The notes under the pieces are model-generated. The model was not told where the DNA came from. It did no database searches and saw nothing but the letters and a program-made list of their open reading frames with translations. Below are positions 1 through 6,657 of a stretch of 7,910 nucleotides of DNA, one piece after another. Both the position numbers and the translations under genes were made by a program. Every line of letters starts with the position of its first letter. Position 1 is the first letter of the stretch. Source of the stretch: Flavobacteriaceae bacterium (GTDB lineage: Bacteria; Bacteroidota; Bacteroidia; Flavobacteriales; Flavobacteriaceae); NCBI GenBank assembly GCA_002713705.1, contig PAUJ01000035.1, positions 1-7,910 on the forward strand, in the 5' to 3' direction.

Positions 1-96
1 CGACGGGGCTCACCTCTTACCTTTCCGAACAGAGAAGTTAAGCCCGTTTGCGCCGATGGTACTACTACTGTGGAAGAGTAGGTCGCCGCCTTCCTT
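1..96 (+). rRNA. rrf: 5S ribosomal RNA, 3' portion (5' end cut by window edge)
   Basis: This is most of a 5S rRNA. The universally conserved loop B/C region reads CCGAACAGAGAAGTTAAGC at about 28-46. It is followed by the GCGCCGATGGTACT segment and by the GAGTAGGTCGCCGCC segment that closes helix I. The sequence is of the Bacteroidota type. Roughly 15-20 nucleotides of the 5' end lie before the window, so the left strand of helix I is missing. The exact 3' end is uncertain by a few bases (about 93-97). A strong terminator follows immediately, so this is the last gene of an rRNA operon whose 16S and 23S genes should lie to the left. Confidence 0.95.
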
Positions 97-97
97 A

Positions 98-130
98 AGT
101 CCCAATTCGAAAGAATTGGGACTTTTTTTT
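98..130 (+). terminator. Intrinsic terminator of the rRNA operon
   Basis: A perfect 11-bp inverted repeat (AGTCCCAATTC at 98-108 and its complement at 113-123) encloses a GAAA tetraloop (109-112). It is followed by a T-run that extends the stem-end T to position 130. It begins within a few bases of the 5S 3' end, as expected for the end of an rRNA transcript. On the minus strand the hairpin is not followed by a U-run, so it should act only on rightward transcription. Confidence 0.95.
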
Positions 131-552
131 ACCCAAAATCCAAATGTATTTTTTAATTTTAAAAAAAAATAGGGATGCCTCTCTAAAATCAAAATAAATA
201 TGATTCATATTTTATAAATTGAATATTTTATATTTCTATAATAAGACAGTTTTATCAAATAAGATTAGCATTAATACACGTAAGATTGGAGTAAACAGAT
301 TCAATTTGAAATAAATCTTAAATATTCTACACTAAAGACACTTAAGTAATTGAAGGTGTATTTATAAAGTAGTTTATATTCTATAAGATGAAGTTCAACA
401 TAAAGCAATTGAACTAGTTAAAACTATAATAAAGGACTTGGCACTCGTATAATAGATAATATATGCTAAGTTTTAAAACTCAATTACTATTAAAAGACTT
501 AATGTGATTTAAAGTGCTTCATTTAATGAACAGATAAAAAAGAAATAATAAA
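131..552. other. AT-rich intergenic region without a recognisable gene
   Basis: About 420 bp separate the rRNA terminator from the stop codon of the large minus-strand lipoprotein gene. Both frames sets are stop-rich, and I see no tRNA, ncRNA, repeat array or TAnnTTTG promoter box in either direction. A 13-base palindrome, TTCATTTAATGAA at 518-530, lies about 23 bp beyond the lipoprotein stop. It has no following T-run on the minus strand, so it is not a convincing intrinsic terminator. The region receives two convergent transcripts, the rRNA operon from the left and the lipoprotein gene from the right. Confidence 0.6.
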
Positions 553-3500
553 TTATTGAAAACTAAAAGTAGAAAGAGGAGCATTATTACTCACAACAAA
601 AAAATGTTTGTCTCCATCTATAAGAATTTGAGAAACATCTTTAGCATCTCTATCTATAAATGGGGCATAATATTTATCGTACTTAAAAGACCCTTTTCCA
701 TTTCCAAGTAATACATAACCATAATTACTATCATAACGAATGGTTTCTACTTCTGCATCATAAATTGCGCCTATACCCATAATGTCTTTATAACCGTCAT
801 TATTAAAGTCATCTGATAAAATTGACAGAGTTGGCCCCATTTGTGCTTCATTTGGTAGGGTAGTGTTTTTAAAGTTTCCATTACCTAAATTTTCTAGATA
901 GATTGATTCAAAAGTTTGTGCTACTAATTGAAAAGCATCATTCAAGTTTTCTTCCCCATATATTTCATTCATATCAAAATGAGCAAATTCTTTATAGGTT
1001 TGTATTTTCTCTAATAAATAAGGATTCTGTTCAGAGCTGCATTCCTTACCTCTTATAGGTACTAATTTACCGTGATTAATTTTACTCATAGCAATATCAA
1101 GACTACCGTTTTCGTCAAAATCTTTTGCGTAAATAAATAAAGGTTTTTCTATAGTTGGGTGAAATTTATTATTCTTTCCTAAATTTCCTAAAACGTAATC
1201 TTGATCGCCATCTCCATCAAAATCGTCACTAATTATACTAAACCACCAACCTTTATTATCATCAAGTCCATTTATTATCTCTTTTTCAAATATCCCATCT
1301 TGGTTAGTGAAAATTAATGGAGCCATCCATTCACCTACCATCATTAAATCCAAATCATTATCATTATCATAATCTGTAAATATAGCTTCAGAAATCATTC
1401 CTATTTTAGAAAGAGAATTACTAGATTCTAAAACATCATTAAATTTTCCATTTTCATTATTCAATAAATAAGAACGAGGAGACAGAGGGTATTTGCCAGG
1501 AATAACATTTCCGCCGATAAATAAATCTTCATCTCCATCGTAATCATAGTCACCAGCAATTACACTTTTTCCAGATGTTAACATTTTTGGAAGTGCTTTT
1601 TTGGTTTTAGAAAAATCTCCTTTTCCATTATTTAGGTATAACCTATCTTGTAGTAAAGAACTTTCTTCATCTAAATCATAACCCGCACTCACAACATATA
1701 AATCTTGATCACCGTCACCGTCAGCATCAAAAAAAAGGGCATTTGCATCTTCATACTTAGCTTCTTTTTTCCAAAGTGAATTATTAGTAGTTAAAAAGGT
1801 TCCATCTTTTTTCTGAATATATAAAGCCGCAATTGCACCTGAAGCATTACCTACAAAAAAGTCTTCTAAGCCATCATTATTAACATCAGCTTTTACAATT
1901 CCGGTTCCTTTTGTAGATTGTTTTTGTGGAAGTAATAATTGCAAGGAATAGTCATTAAAATCATTTTCTTGGTGTTGGTAATCTATACCAAGAGATGAAG
2001 GGCTAATGTCATTTTTAAATGTACCATGTTTTATCGCATCAAAAGTTTCGTTGGTTGCTGAAGTGTAATCTATTGTAAGGATTTGATTGGATTGTACATC
2101 CTTGAGTTTAGAGATTTTGCCATCTGGCCATTCAATTAAAATCGTACTTAGATTTGAGTTGGGTCCTAAACCAAAATTAAGATTTGGGGTTATTGAAGAC
2201 TCATAACCACGAGTTAAGTACATTTTTTGATATTGAGTTTCAGTTTCTGAAGTAACATAAACACTCGTTCCAATTCCTAAAGGATTATTCTTTGGTCCTT
2301 TTAATTTTAATTGAATAAAATTATTTTCAGAATTATTTCGATACATACCAATCTTGTCATTTGTATTATTTACAATTATGTCTAAGTCGCCATCATTGTC
2401 AAAATCTGCATATGCAGCACCACTAGAAAAATTAGGGTCGTCTAATCCCCATTCTTTTATGACTTTAGTAAATGTTAAGTCTCCATTATTTTTAAAAACA
2501 TAATTGTTAAGCTTTTGAGCCGGTATAAGGTTTAAAACCTCATGTAATTGCATAGAAATTCCATCATCATTTAATTTGTGTAATTTATTTCTAAAATCTT
2601 GGTTTGTATAATCTTTTACAACTCCATTAGATATAAAAACATCTTTAAGGCCATCATTGTCAAAATCTGCAATTAAAGGTGCCCAACTCCAATCTGTTTT
2701 TGCCAAACCACTTAGTAATCCAGTTTCTTTAAATTTTCCGTTACCCCCATTAAATTGTAACATATTAGACATATAAGCATGGTGGTATCCAATATCCACC
2801 ATTTTCATAAAATTAGAAGTATTCATTGAGGCCATGTTTTCTTTACTTCTTTCATGGCTTTCTGGAGCCATATCTAAAGTGAGTAAGTCTGGGAAACTAT
2901 CATTGTTAAGATCGGCATAATCGGACCCCATACTGTTAAATGAAATATGATTCACTCTTGTTAGTGCTTCGTTTTTAAAGGTGCCGTCTTTTTGGTTGAT
3001 ATACATTACATCTGGTTCTAAAAAATCATTAGAAATAAAAATATCATCCCATCCATCATTATTAAAATCACCAACTGCTCCCGAAAGTCCCCATGCCTTA
3101 TTGTACAATCCAGTTTCTCTTGTGACTTTTGTAAAAGATGACCCATCGTTTCTGTATAATTGATCGCTGGTTACTTCTTCAATTGCACTTTGTATTTCAT
3201 TACTGATCTTACTGTTGTTTTTAAAATCGTATCTATGATTAACTACATATAGATCTAAATCCCCATCTTTATCATAATCTAAAGTATAAGCTTGGGTAGA
3301 ATATCCAGGATCATCAAGGCCCCAATTTTTAGCATCTTCTAAGAAACTACCGTCTTTTTGATTTACAAAAAGTAAATTACGCCTTCCATTATCATCATTT
3401 AAAGAACCTGCTTTTGAAACATATATGTCTAGCCAACCATCATTATTTACATCTAGCATAGTAACTCCAGTTGAAAAACCATTATAATCTTCAGTTTTAG

Positions 3501-3834
3501 AAGAAAAAGTAATGTCTTCAAAAATAAAATCCCCATTGTTTTTATATAATTTATTAGGACCAAAGTTAGACACTAAATACACATCCTGAAATCCATCGTG
3601 GTCAATATCTCCAATTGCCACCCCTGCACCTGTATACAAATACGGGTAATTTAAAAAATTAAAATCCATCGTTTCTTTTACTTTATTATTAAAAAAGATA
3701 TTTGAGGTTTCACTATCGATTTTAGTAAACAATGTTTGATTATGATTTTCTTCAGTAGAGGTTTTATTTGAAGATGAATCCTTACAAGCAGCAAAAAATA
3801 AAATTATAAGAGTAGTGTAAAAAAAAAGTTTCAT
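553..3834 (-). CDS. FG-GAP/VCBS repeat lipoprotein with central ASPIC/UnbV domain
   Basis: This predicted secreted lipoprotein has 1093 residues. A short signal peptide ends in the lipobox F14-A15-A16-C17. The acidic-lysine start after the cysteine (K18-D19) resembles the flavobacterial surface-export signal, so an outer-face location is likely. Fourteen calcium-binding DxDxDGxxD-type motifs are visible. Seven lie before the central domain, at residues 76, 128, 186, 256, 308, 390 and 477. Seven lie after it, at 650, 703, 762, 821, 871, 905 and 1009. This fits two seven-bladed integrin-like beta-propellers. Between them, at about 506-590, is an ASPIC/UnbV domain with the hallmark stretches GIGTSV, RGYESS, NFGLGP and EWPDG. 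A family-typical RGKECSSEQ segment (928-936) lies near the C-terminus. The family is often encoded beside SusC/SusD-type transporters and is linked by context to glycan or organic-matter binding, but no such genes are visible here. The ligand is unknown. The start is fixed by the signal peptide. The gene is monocistronic as seen. Confidence 0.93.
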   Translation of the reverse strand: MKLFFYTTLIILFFAACKDSSSNKTSTEENHNQTLFTKIDSETSNIFFNNKVKETMDFNFLNYPYLYTGAGVAIGDIDHDGFQDVYLVSNFGPNKLYKNNGDFIFEDITFSSKTEDYNGFSTGVTMLDVNNDGWLDIYVSKAGSLNDDNGRRNLLFVNQKDGSFLEDAKNWGLDDPGYSTQAYTLDYDKDGDLDLYVVNHRYDFKNNSKISNEIQSAIEEVTSDQLYRNDGSSFTKVTRETGLYNKAWGLSGAVGDFNNDGWDDIFISNDFLEPDVMYINQKDGTFKNEALTRVNHISFNSMGSDYADLNNDSFPDLLTLDMAPESHERSKENMASMNTSNFMKMVDIGYHHAYMSNMLQFNGGNGKFKETGLLSGLAKTDWSWAPLIADFDNDGLKDVFISNGVVKDYTNQDFRNKLHKLNDDGISMQLHEVLNLIPAQKLNNYVFKNNGDLTFTKVIKEWGLDDPNFSSGAAYADFDNDGDLDIIVNNTNDKIGMYRNNSENNFIQLKLKGPKNNPLGIGTSVYVTSETETQYQKMYLTRGYESSITPNLNFGLGPNSNLSTILIEWPDGKISKLKDVQSNQILTIDYTSATNETFDAIKHGTFKNDISPSSLGIDYQHQENDFNDYSLQLLLPQKQSTKGTGIVKADVNNDGLEDFFVGNASGAIAALYIQKKDGTFLTTNNSLWKKEAKYEDANALFFDADGDGDQDLYVVSAGYDLDEESSLLQDRLYLNNGKGDFSKTKKALPKMLTSGKSVIAGDYDYDGDEDLFIGGNVIPGKYPLSPRSYLLNNENGKFNDVLESSNSLSKIGMISEAIFTDYDNDNDLDLMMVGEWMAPLIFTNQDGIFEKEIINGLDDNKGWWFSIISDDFDGDGDQDYVLGNLGKNNKFHPTIEKPLFIYAKDFDENGSLDIAMSKINHGKLVPIRGKECSSEQNPYLLEKIQTYKEFAHFDMNEIYGEENLNDAFQLVAQTFESIYLENLGNGNFKNTTLPNEAQMGPTLSILSDDFNNDGYKDIMGIGAIYDAEVETIRYDSNYGYVLLGNGKGSFKYDKYYAPFIDRDAKDVSQILIDGDKHFFVVSNNAPLSTFSFQ
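2065..2319 (-). other. ASPIC/UnbV domain segment within the lipoprotein gene
   Basis: This stretch encodes residues about 506-590 of the lipoprotein. It starts as a beta-strand (FIQLKLKG) and carries the family signatures GIGTSVYV (520-527), RGYESSITPNLNFGLGP (542-558) and ILIEWPDGK (565-573). It separates the two FG-GAP repeat blocks and contains none of the DxDxDG motifs. The ASPIC/UnbV family is also found next to FG-GAP repeats in the animal cartilage protein CRTAC1. Its molecular function is not established. Confidence 0.85.
2390..2671. repeat. Pair of identical 21-bp coding repeats (FG-GAP motif DNA)
   Basis: The same 21 bases occur at 2390-2410 and 2651-2671 (plus strand begins CCATCATTGTCAAAATCTGC), 261 bp apart in direct orientation. 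Both encode the calcium-loop motif ADFDNDG, at residues 389-395 and 476-482. Shorter, diverged relatives (for example CCATCATTATTAAAATCACC near 3053) recur along the gene at the other motif positions. These are protein-level repeats in which the two closest copies keep identical codons, not a separate mobile or intergenic element. Confidence 0.8.
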
Positions 3835-3862
3835 GAAAATAATATTATTTATGATTTCAACT

Positions 3863-3870
3863 CAAATATA
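3863..3870 (-). promoter_or_regulatory. -7 box (TATATTTG) for the ASPIC lipoprotein gene
   Basis: Read on the minus strand this is TATATTTG, an exact match to the Bacteroidota -7 consensus TAnnTTTG. It lies 28 bp upstream of the lipoprotein ATG, which puts transcription start near 3856 and gives a leader of about 20 nt. No good TTG -33 element is seen at the usual 17-23 bp spacing upstream, so the assignment rests on the -7 box and its position. The A/T-rich leader lacks a Shine-Dalgarno sequence, as is common in this phylum. Confidence 0.5.
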
Positions 3871-4034
3871 ATTAAAACTATTGTTTTTATTAAAGTAAAA
3901 ATAAATTCATAAACATATTATTTAAAAAATAGATTTAGTAGATTTAATTTAAAAAGAAATTGATTACTGCGAACAGTTACTAATGTAGAATTATCTCCAT
4001 GAAAATTACTCTTTTGGTTTATATAAATGTAAAA

Positions 4035-4703
4035 CTATAAAAAATATGCAATGACAATAGCAAGAATTACTGCACTCATTTTCGAAAGATTAAATTGATG
4101 GTTTTTAGAGCTCTCAAAAAGAATAGTTGTAGAAACATGAAAAAACACACCAATTGCAACAGCCGTAATTTCTCTTTGATAGTTTTGTGTTATTTCAAAG
4201 TTGTTGGATAACCAATTACCTAAAGGAGTCATTAATCCAAATAAAAACAGAAATAATAATATAGTAGTTTTCTTATAATTAGCTTTAATGAAAAATACAG
4301 ATAAAATTAAGGCGATTGGGATTTTATGTACCATTATTCCAATTAATAAGTTGTTGTTTTCAGTAATTGGAACTCCTTCTAATAGCGCATGAATACTTAA
4401 ACTAATAAATAGTAGCCAGGGAAAAGAATTGGTATGTTTGTTAATATGAACATGCCCGTGTTCTGCTCCTTGTGAGAAAAATTCTAAAATAATCTGTAAT
4501 AATATACCAGCAATTATATATACTCCGATAGTTTTATTAGGATTTTGATAAACTACTGGTAACAATTCAAAAATGGTAAGTGCTAAAAGAAATGATCCAC
4601 TAAAAGCCAAGTAAATAGATAAAGATTTTACCTCCTTAACCTTTAATATTAAAGCTATTAAATAACCAATAAAAACAGAAGTAAAGAGTAATATATAGAT
4701 CAT
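4035..4703 (-). CDS. ZIP family divalent metal transporter
   Basis: This 222-residue inner-membrane protein has about eight hydrophobic segments, at roughly 1-20, 27-52, 58-77, 93-112, 117-139, 145-166, 179-198 and 208-222. Segment 4 carries the ZIP metal-site motif H105-x3-E109-G110. Segment 5 carries H126-K127-x-P129, the HK version seen in some ZIP branches instead of HE. Segment 7 has GVFFHVSTTILFES with H189 and E197. The loop before segment 4 is histidine-rich (H82, H84, H86, H90), as is common for metal-binding loops in the family. ZIP proteins move zinc, iron or related divalent metals into the cytoplasm; the metal cannot be told from the sequence. The gene starts 4 bp after the stop of the upstream methyltransferase gene, so the two are probably one operon. 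No metal-responsive operator was recognised. The product is of usual bacterial ZIP length and looks intact. Confidence 0.88.
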   Translation of the reverse strand: MIYILLFTSVFIGYLIALILKVKEVKSLSIYLAFSGSFLLALTIFELLPVVYQNPNKTIGVYIIAGILLQIILEFFSQGAEHGHVHINKHTNSFPWLLFISLSIHALLEGVPITENNNLLIGIMVHKIPIALILSVFFIKANYKKTTILLFLFLFGLMTPLGNWLSNNFEITQNYQREITAVAIGVFFHVSTTILFESSKNHQFNLSKMSAVILAIVIAYFL

Positions 4704-4707
4704 TAAA

Positions 4708-5439
4708 TTAGTTAAATATTAAAATTAATCGCCTTGAATTCTCTTTGTTGTATTCATTTAATTGATAATCACCAAACGAGTAAATTAAATTTACTCCAGC
4801 ATCCTTAAAGTAGTTTTTAAAATCCAAAAGTGAAATGGCTTTTACTTTTTCAGTAAAATTATATTCCTGGTTATTATGTTTAAATTTAATGTTTTTAAAA
4901 ATATAACCGTCTTTGATTTCACGTTCAATAAAGAAGGTTATGGCATCTACTATTTTAGTTTCAGATGGCACTAAATGGTTCTCAACAAAATTGATATTTA
5001 AAAAGTCTATAACCCCATAACCGTTTGGTTTTAATTCACTTTTTATAGACTTTATCGTTTTTAAATTATCTTCTTCTTTTTCAAAATAACCAAAACTTGT
5101 AAATAAATTAAAAACAGCATCAAACTGTTTAGGGTAGGGTTTACTCATATTATGCTCATCAAAAAATAAATTATCGTTTTCAAATTTCTTTGCATAAGTA
5201 ATGCTTTGTGGAGATAAGTCTACCCCAGTAACATGATAACCTAATTCATTTAAATATTTTGAATGACGCCCTTTACCACAGGCTAAATCTAAAATAGTAG
5301 ATCCTGGTGCTAGTTTTAAAAAAGAACTTAAATTTTTCATGAATAAACCGGCTTCTTTATCATCTCGATTTTTGTATAAAATATGGTAATAAGGGGAGTC
5401 AAACCAGGATGTATACCAATTTTCTATATCTTTTAGCAT
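4708..5439 (-). CDS. Class I SAM-dependent methyltransferase, substrate unknown
   Basis: This 243-residue soluble protein has a Rossmann-type methyltransferase core. Motif I is I49-L50-D51-L52-A53-C54-G55-K56-G57, followed by R58-H59. Motif II is V70-T71-G72-V73-D74-L75-S76, whose D74 should hold the SAM ribose. H96-N97-M98 follows, then the motif IV region FDAVFNLFTSFGYF (106-119), and LKPNGYGVIDFLN (136-148) as the strand-5 turn. The N-terminal stretch W12-F13-D14-S15-P16-Y17-Y18 looks like a conserved cap that precedes the core in flavobacterial homologues, as I recall them. No RNA-binding domain such as THUMP or TRAM and no NPPY motif is present, so nucleic-acid bases are less likely substrates than small molecules or protein. 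The gene is divergent from rlmL, with 57 bp between the start codons, and is followed 4 bp later by the ZIP gene. Promoter evidence on this side is weak: TAATTTAG at 5465-5458 has one mismatch to TAnnTTTG. Confidence 0.88.
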   Translation of the reverse strand: MLKDIENWYTSWFDSPYYHILYKNRDDKEAGLFMKNLSSFLKLAPGSTILDLACGKGRHSKYLNELGYHVTGVDLSPQSITYAKKFENDNLFFDEHNMSKPYPKQFDAVFNLFTSFGYFEKEEDNLKTIKSIKSELKPNGYGVIDFLNINFVENHLVPSETKIVDAITFFIEREIKDGYIFKNIKFKHNNQEYNFTEKVKAISLLDFKNYFKDAGVNLIYSFGDYQLNEYNKENSRRLILIFN

Positions 5440-5468
5440 GAATTATTATTTGGGCTACTAAATTACTG

Positions 5469-5476
5469 TATTTTTG
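5469..5476 (+). promoter_or_regulatory. -7 box (TATTTTTG) for rlmL
   Basis: The sequence matches TAnnTTTG exactly. A TTTG at 5449-5452 lies 16 bp upstream and could serve as a somewhat short-spaced -33 element. Predicted transcription start is near 5483, about 14 nt before the ATG at 5497. The box overlaps the GTG at 5476 that would give the longest reading frame, which argues that this GTG is not the start codon. The promoter shares the 57-bp divergent region with the methyltransferase-ZIP operon. Confidence 0.55.
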
Positions 5477-5496
5477 TGGTTGTGAATAAAATATCA

Positions 5497-6654
5497 ATGG
5501 AAAAAAATTTTAAAATGATTGCTAAGACCATGTTTGGTCTAGAAGAAGTGTTAGCAACAGAATTAAGAAAATTAGGGGCCTCCAAAGTAGAAATTGGTAC
5601 TAGAAATGTTGCTTTTGAAGGAGATAAGGGATTTATGTATAAAGCAAATCTTTGCTGTAGAACTGCTATTAAAGTTTTAAAGCCTGTTACCTCTTTTAAT
5701 GTTTTTACAGAAGCAGATATTTATAAAAAAGTATATGCTTTTCCTTGGGAAAATTATATGGATGTTGATGGGAGTCTTGCTGTAGATGCTACTGTTTTTT
5801 CAGAAAAATTCACACATTCCCAATACATAGCTTTAAAAACCAAAGACGCTATTGTTGATCGTTTTAGAGATAAAGAAGGTAGAAGGCCTGATGTAGATTT
5901 AGACCATCCAACTCTTAGAGTTAATATTCATATTGATCGTAATATTTGCACATTATCTTTAGATAGTTCTGGGCAATCATTACATAAACGAGGTTATAAG
6001 GTGGCAAATACAATGGCACCCATTAATGAAGTACTTGCTGCAGGTATGATCATGTTAGCTGGATGGAATGGACAATGTGATTTGTTGGATCCTATGTGTG
6101 GAAGTGGAACTATTTTAACGGAAGCCGCTATGATCGCATGTAATATCCCGCCAAATTTAAATCGTGATGAATTTTCCTTTGAGAATTGGCCTGATTTTGA
6201 TGTGGACTTATATGAATTAATTGAAAATGCAGCATTAAAAAAAATAAGAGAATCCAATTATAGCATACAAGGATTTGATATAGAAGCTGACGTTGTCGAT
6301 AAGGCAAAAGAAAATATAGAAAGTGCAAATTTAAAAGAATTTATTAAGGTTCATCATCAAGATTTTTTTGAGAGTAAAAAAGAAACCGAACGTCCTCTTT
6401 TTATCATTTTTAATCCACCTTATGATGAAAGAATACAGATAGATGCTGAAAAATTATACGCATCCATTGGTACTACTTTGAAACATCAATATCCTGGTAC
6501 CCAAGCTTGGATGATCACCAGTAATATGGAAGCCTTAAAAAATGTAGGTTTAAGACCCTCTAAAAGAATTAAGCTTTATAATGGTAAATTAGAGGCTAAA
6601 TTTGTACGGTATGATATGTATGAAGGAAGCAAAAAAACAAAAAAAAATAATTAA
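5497..6654 (+). CDS. rlmL: 23S rRNA (guanine-N2)-methyltransferase, RlmL/YpsC type
   Basis: This 385-residue protein matches the length of stand-alone RlmL-type enzymes and of the N-terminal half of E. coli RlmKL. The family methylates N2 of a 23S rRNA guanine (G2445 in E. coli) using SAM. An N-terminal ferredoxin-like and THUMP region (about 1-160) begins FKMIAKTMFGLEEVLATEL. The linker signature LHKRGYK is at 162-168. The catalytic domain has motif I LLDPMCGSGTILTEAAMIA (196-214, approximately), the ribose-binding acidic residue in GFDIEADVV (259-267) and the N6/N2-methylase motif NPPYDER (306-312). The RlmK half found in E. coli is absent, as in most non-proteobacterial homologues. The ATG at 5497 is preferred over an in-frame GTG at 5476: it gives the family N-terminus and leaves the promoter box outside the gene. 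The C-terminus ends in a lysine-rich tail encoded by A-runs. The exact target base in this organism is inferred from homology. Confidence 0.88.
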   Translation: MEKNFKMIAKTMFGLEEVLATELRKLGASKVEIGTRNVAFEGDKGFMYKANLCCRTAIKVLKPVTSFNVFTEADIYKKVYAFPWENYMDVDGSLAVDATVFSEKFTHSQYIALKTKDAIVDRFRDKEGRRPDVDLDHPTLRVNIHIDRNICTLSLDSSGQSLHKRGYKVANTMAPINEVLAAGMIMLAGWNGQCDLLDPMCGSGTILTEAAMIACNIPPNLNRDEFSFENWPDFDVDLYELIENAALKKIRESNYSIQGFDIEADVVDKAKENIESANLKEFIKVHHQDFFESKKETERPLFIIFNPPYDERIQIDAEKLYASIGTTLKHQYPGTQAWMITSNMEALKNVGLRPSKRIKLYNGKLEAKFVRYDMYEGSKKTKKNN

Positions 6655-6657
6655 TAC

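Noticed and set aside
10..192. 60-codon minus-strand open frame over the 5S rRNA and its terminator
   Set aside because: It lies antisense to conserved rRNA and the terminator hairpin, and has no recognisable domain.
518..530. Palindrome TTCATTTAATGAA as terminator of the large lipoprotein gene
   Set aside because: The AT-rich stem is weak and no U-run follows on the minus strand; the T-rich stretch comes before it.
2981..3163. 60-codon plus-strand frame
   Set aside because: Shadow of the lipoprotein gene on the opposite strand, where the FG-GAP reading is clear.
3964..3978. Small hairpin ACTG-TTCG-CAGT on the minus strand as terminator of the ZIP gene
   Set aside because: The stem is only 4 bp, and the T-rich run begins about 9 bp later, so it is too weak to call.
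5476..5496. GTG start adding seven codons to rlmL
   Set aside because: It overlaps an exact -7 promoter box and adds residues before the family-typical N-terminus.
5994..6328. Two minus-strand frames of 87 and 66 codons
   Set aside because: Antisense shadows of the catalytic domain of rlmL.
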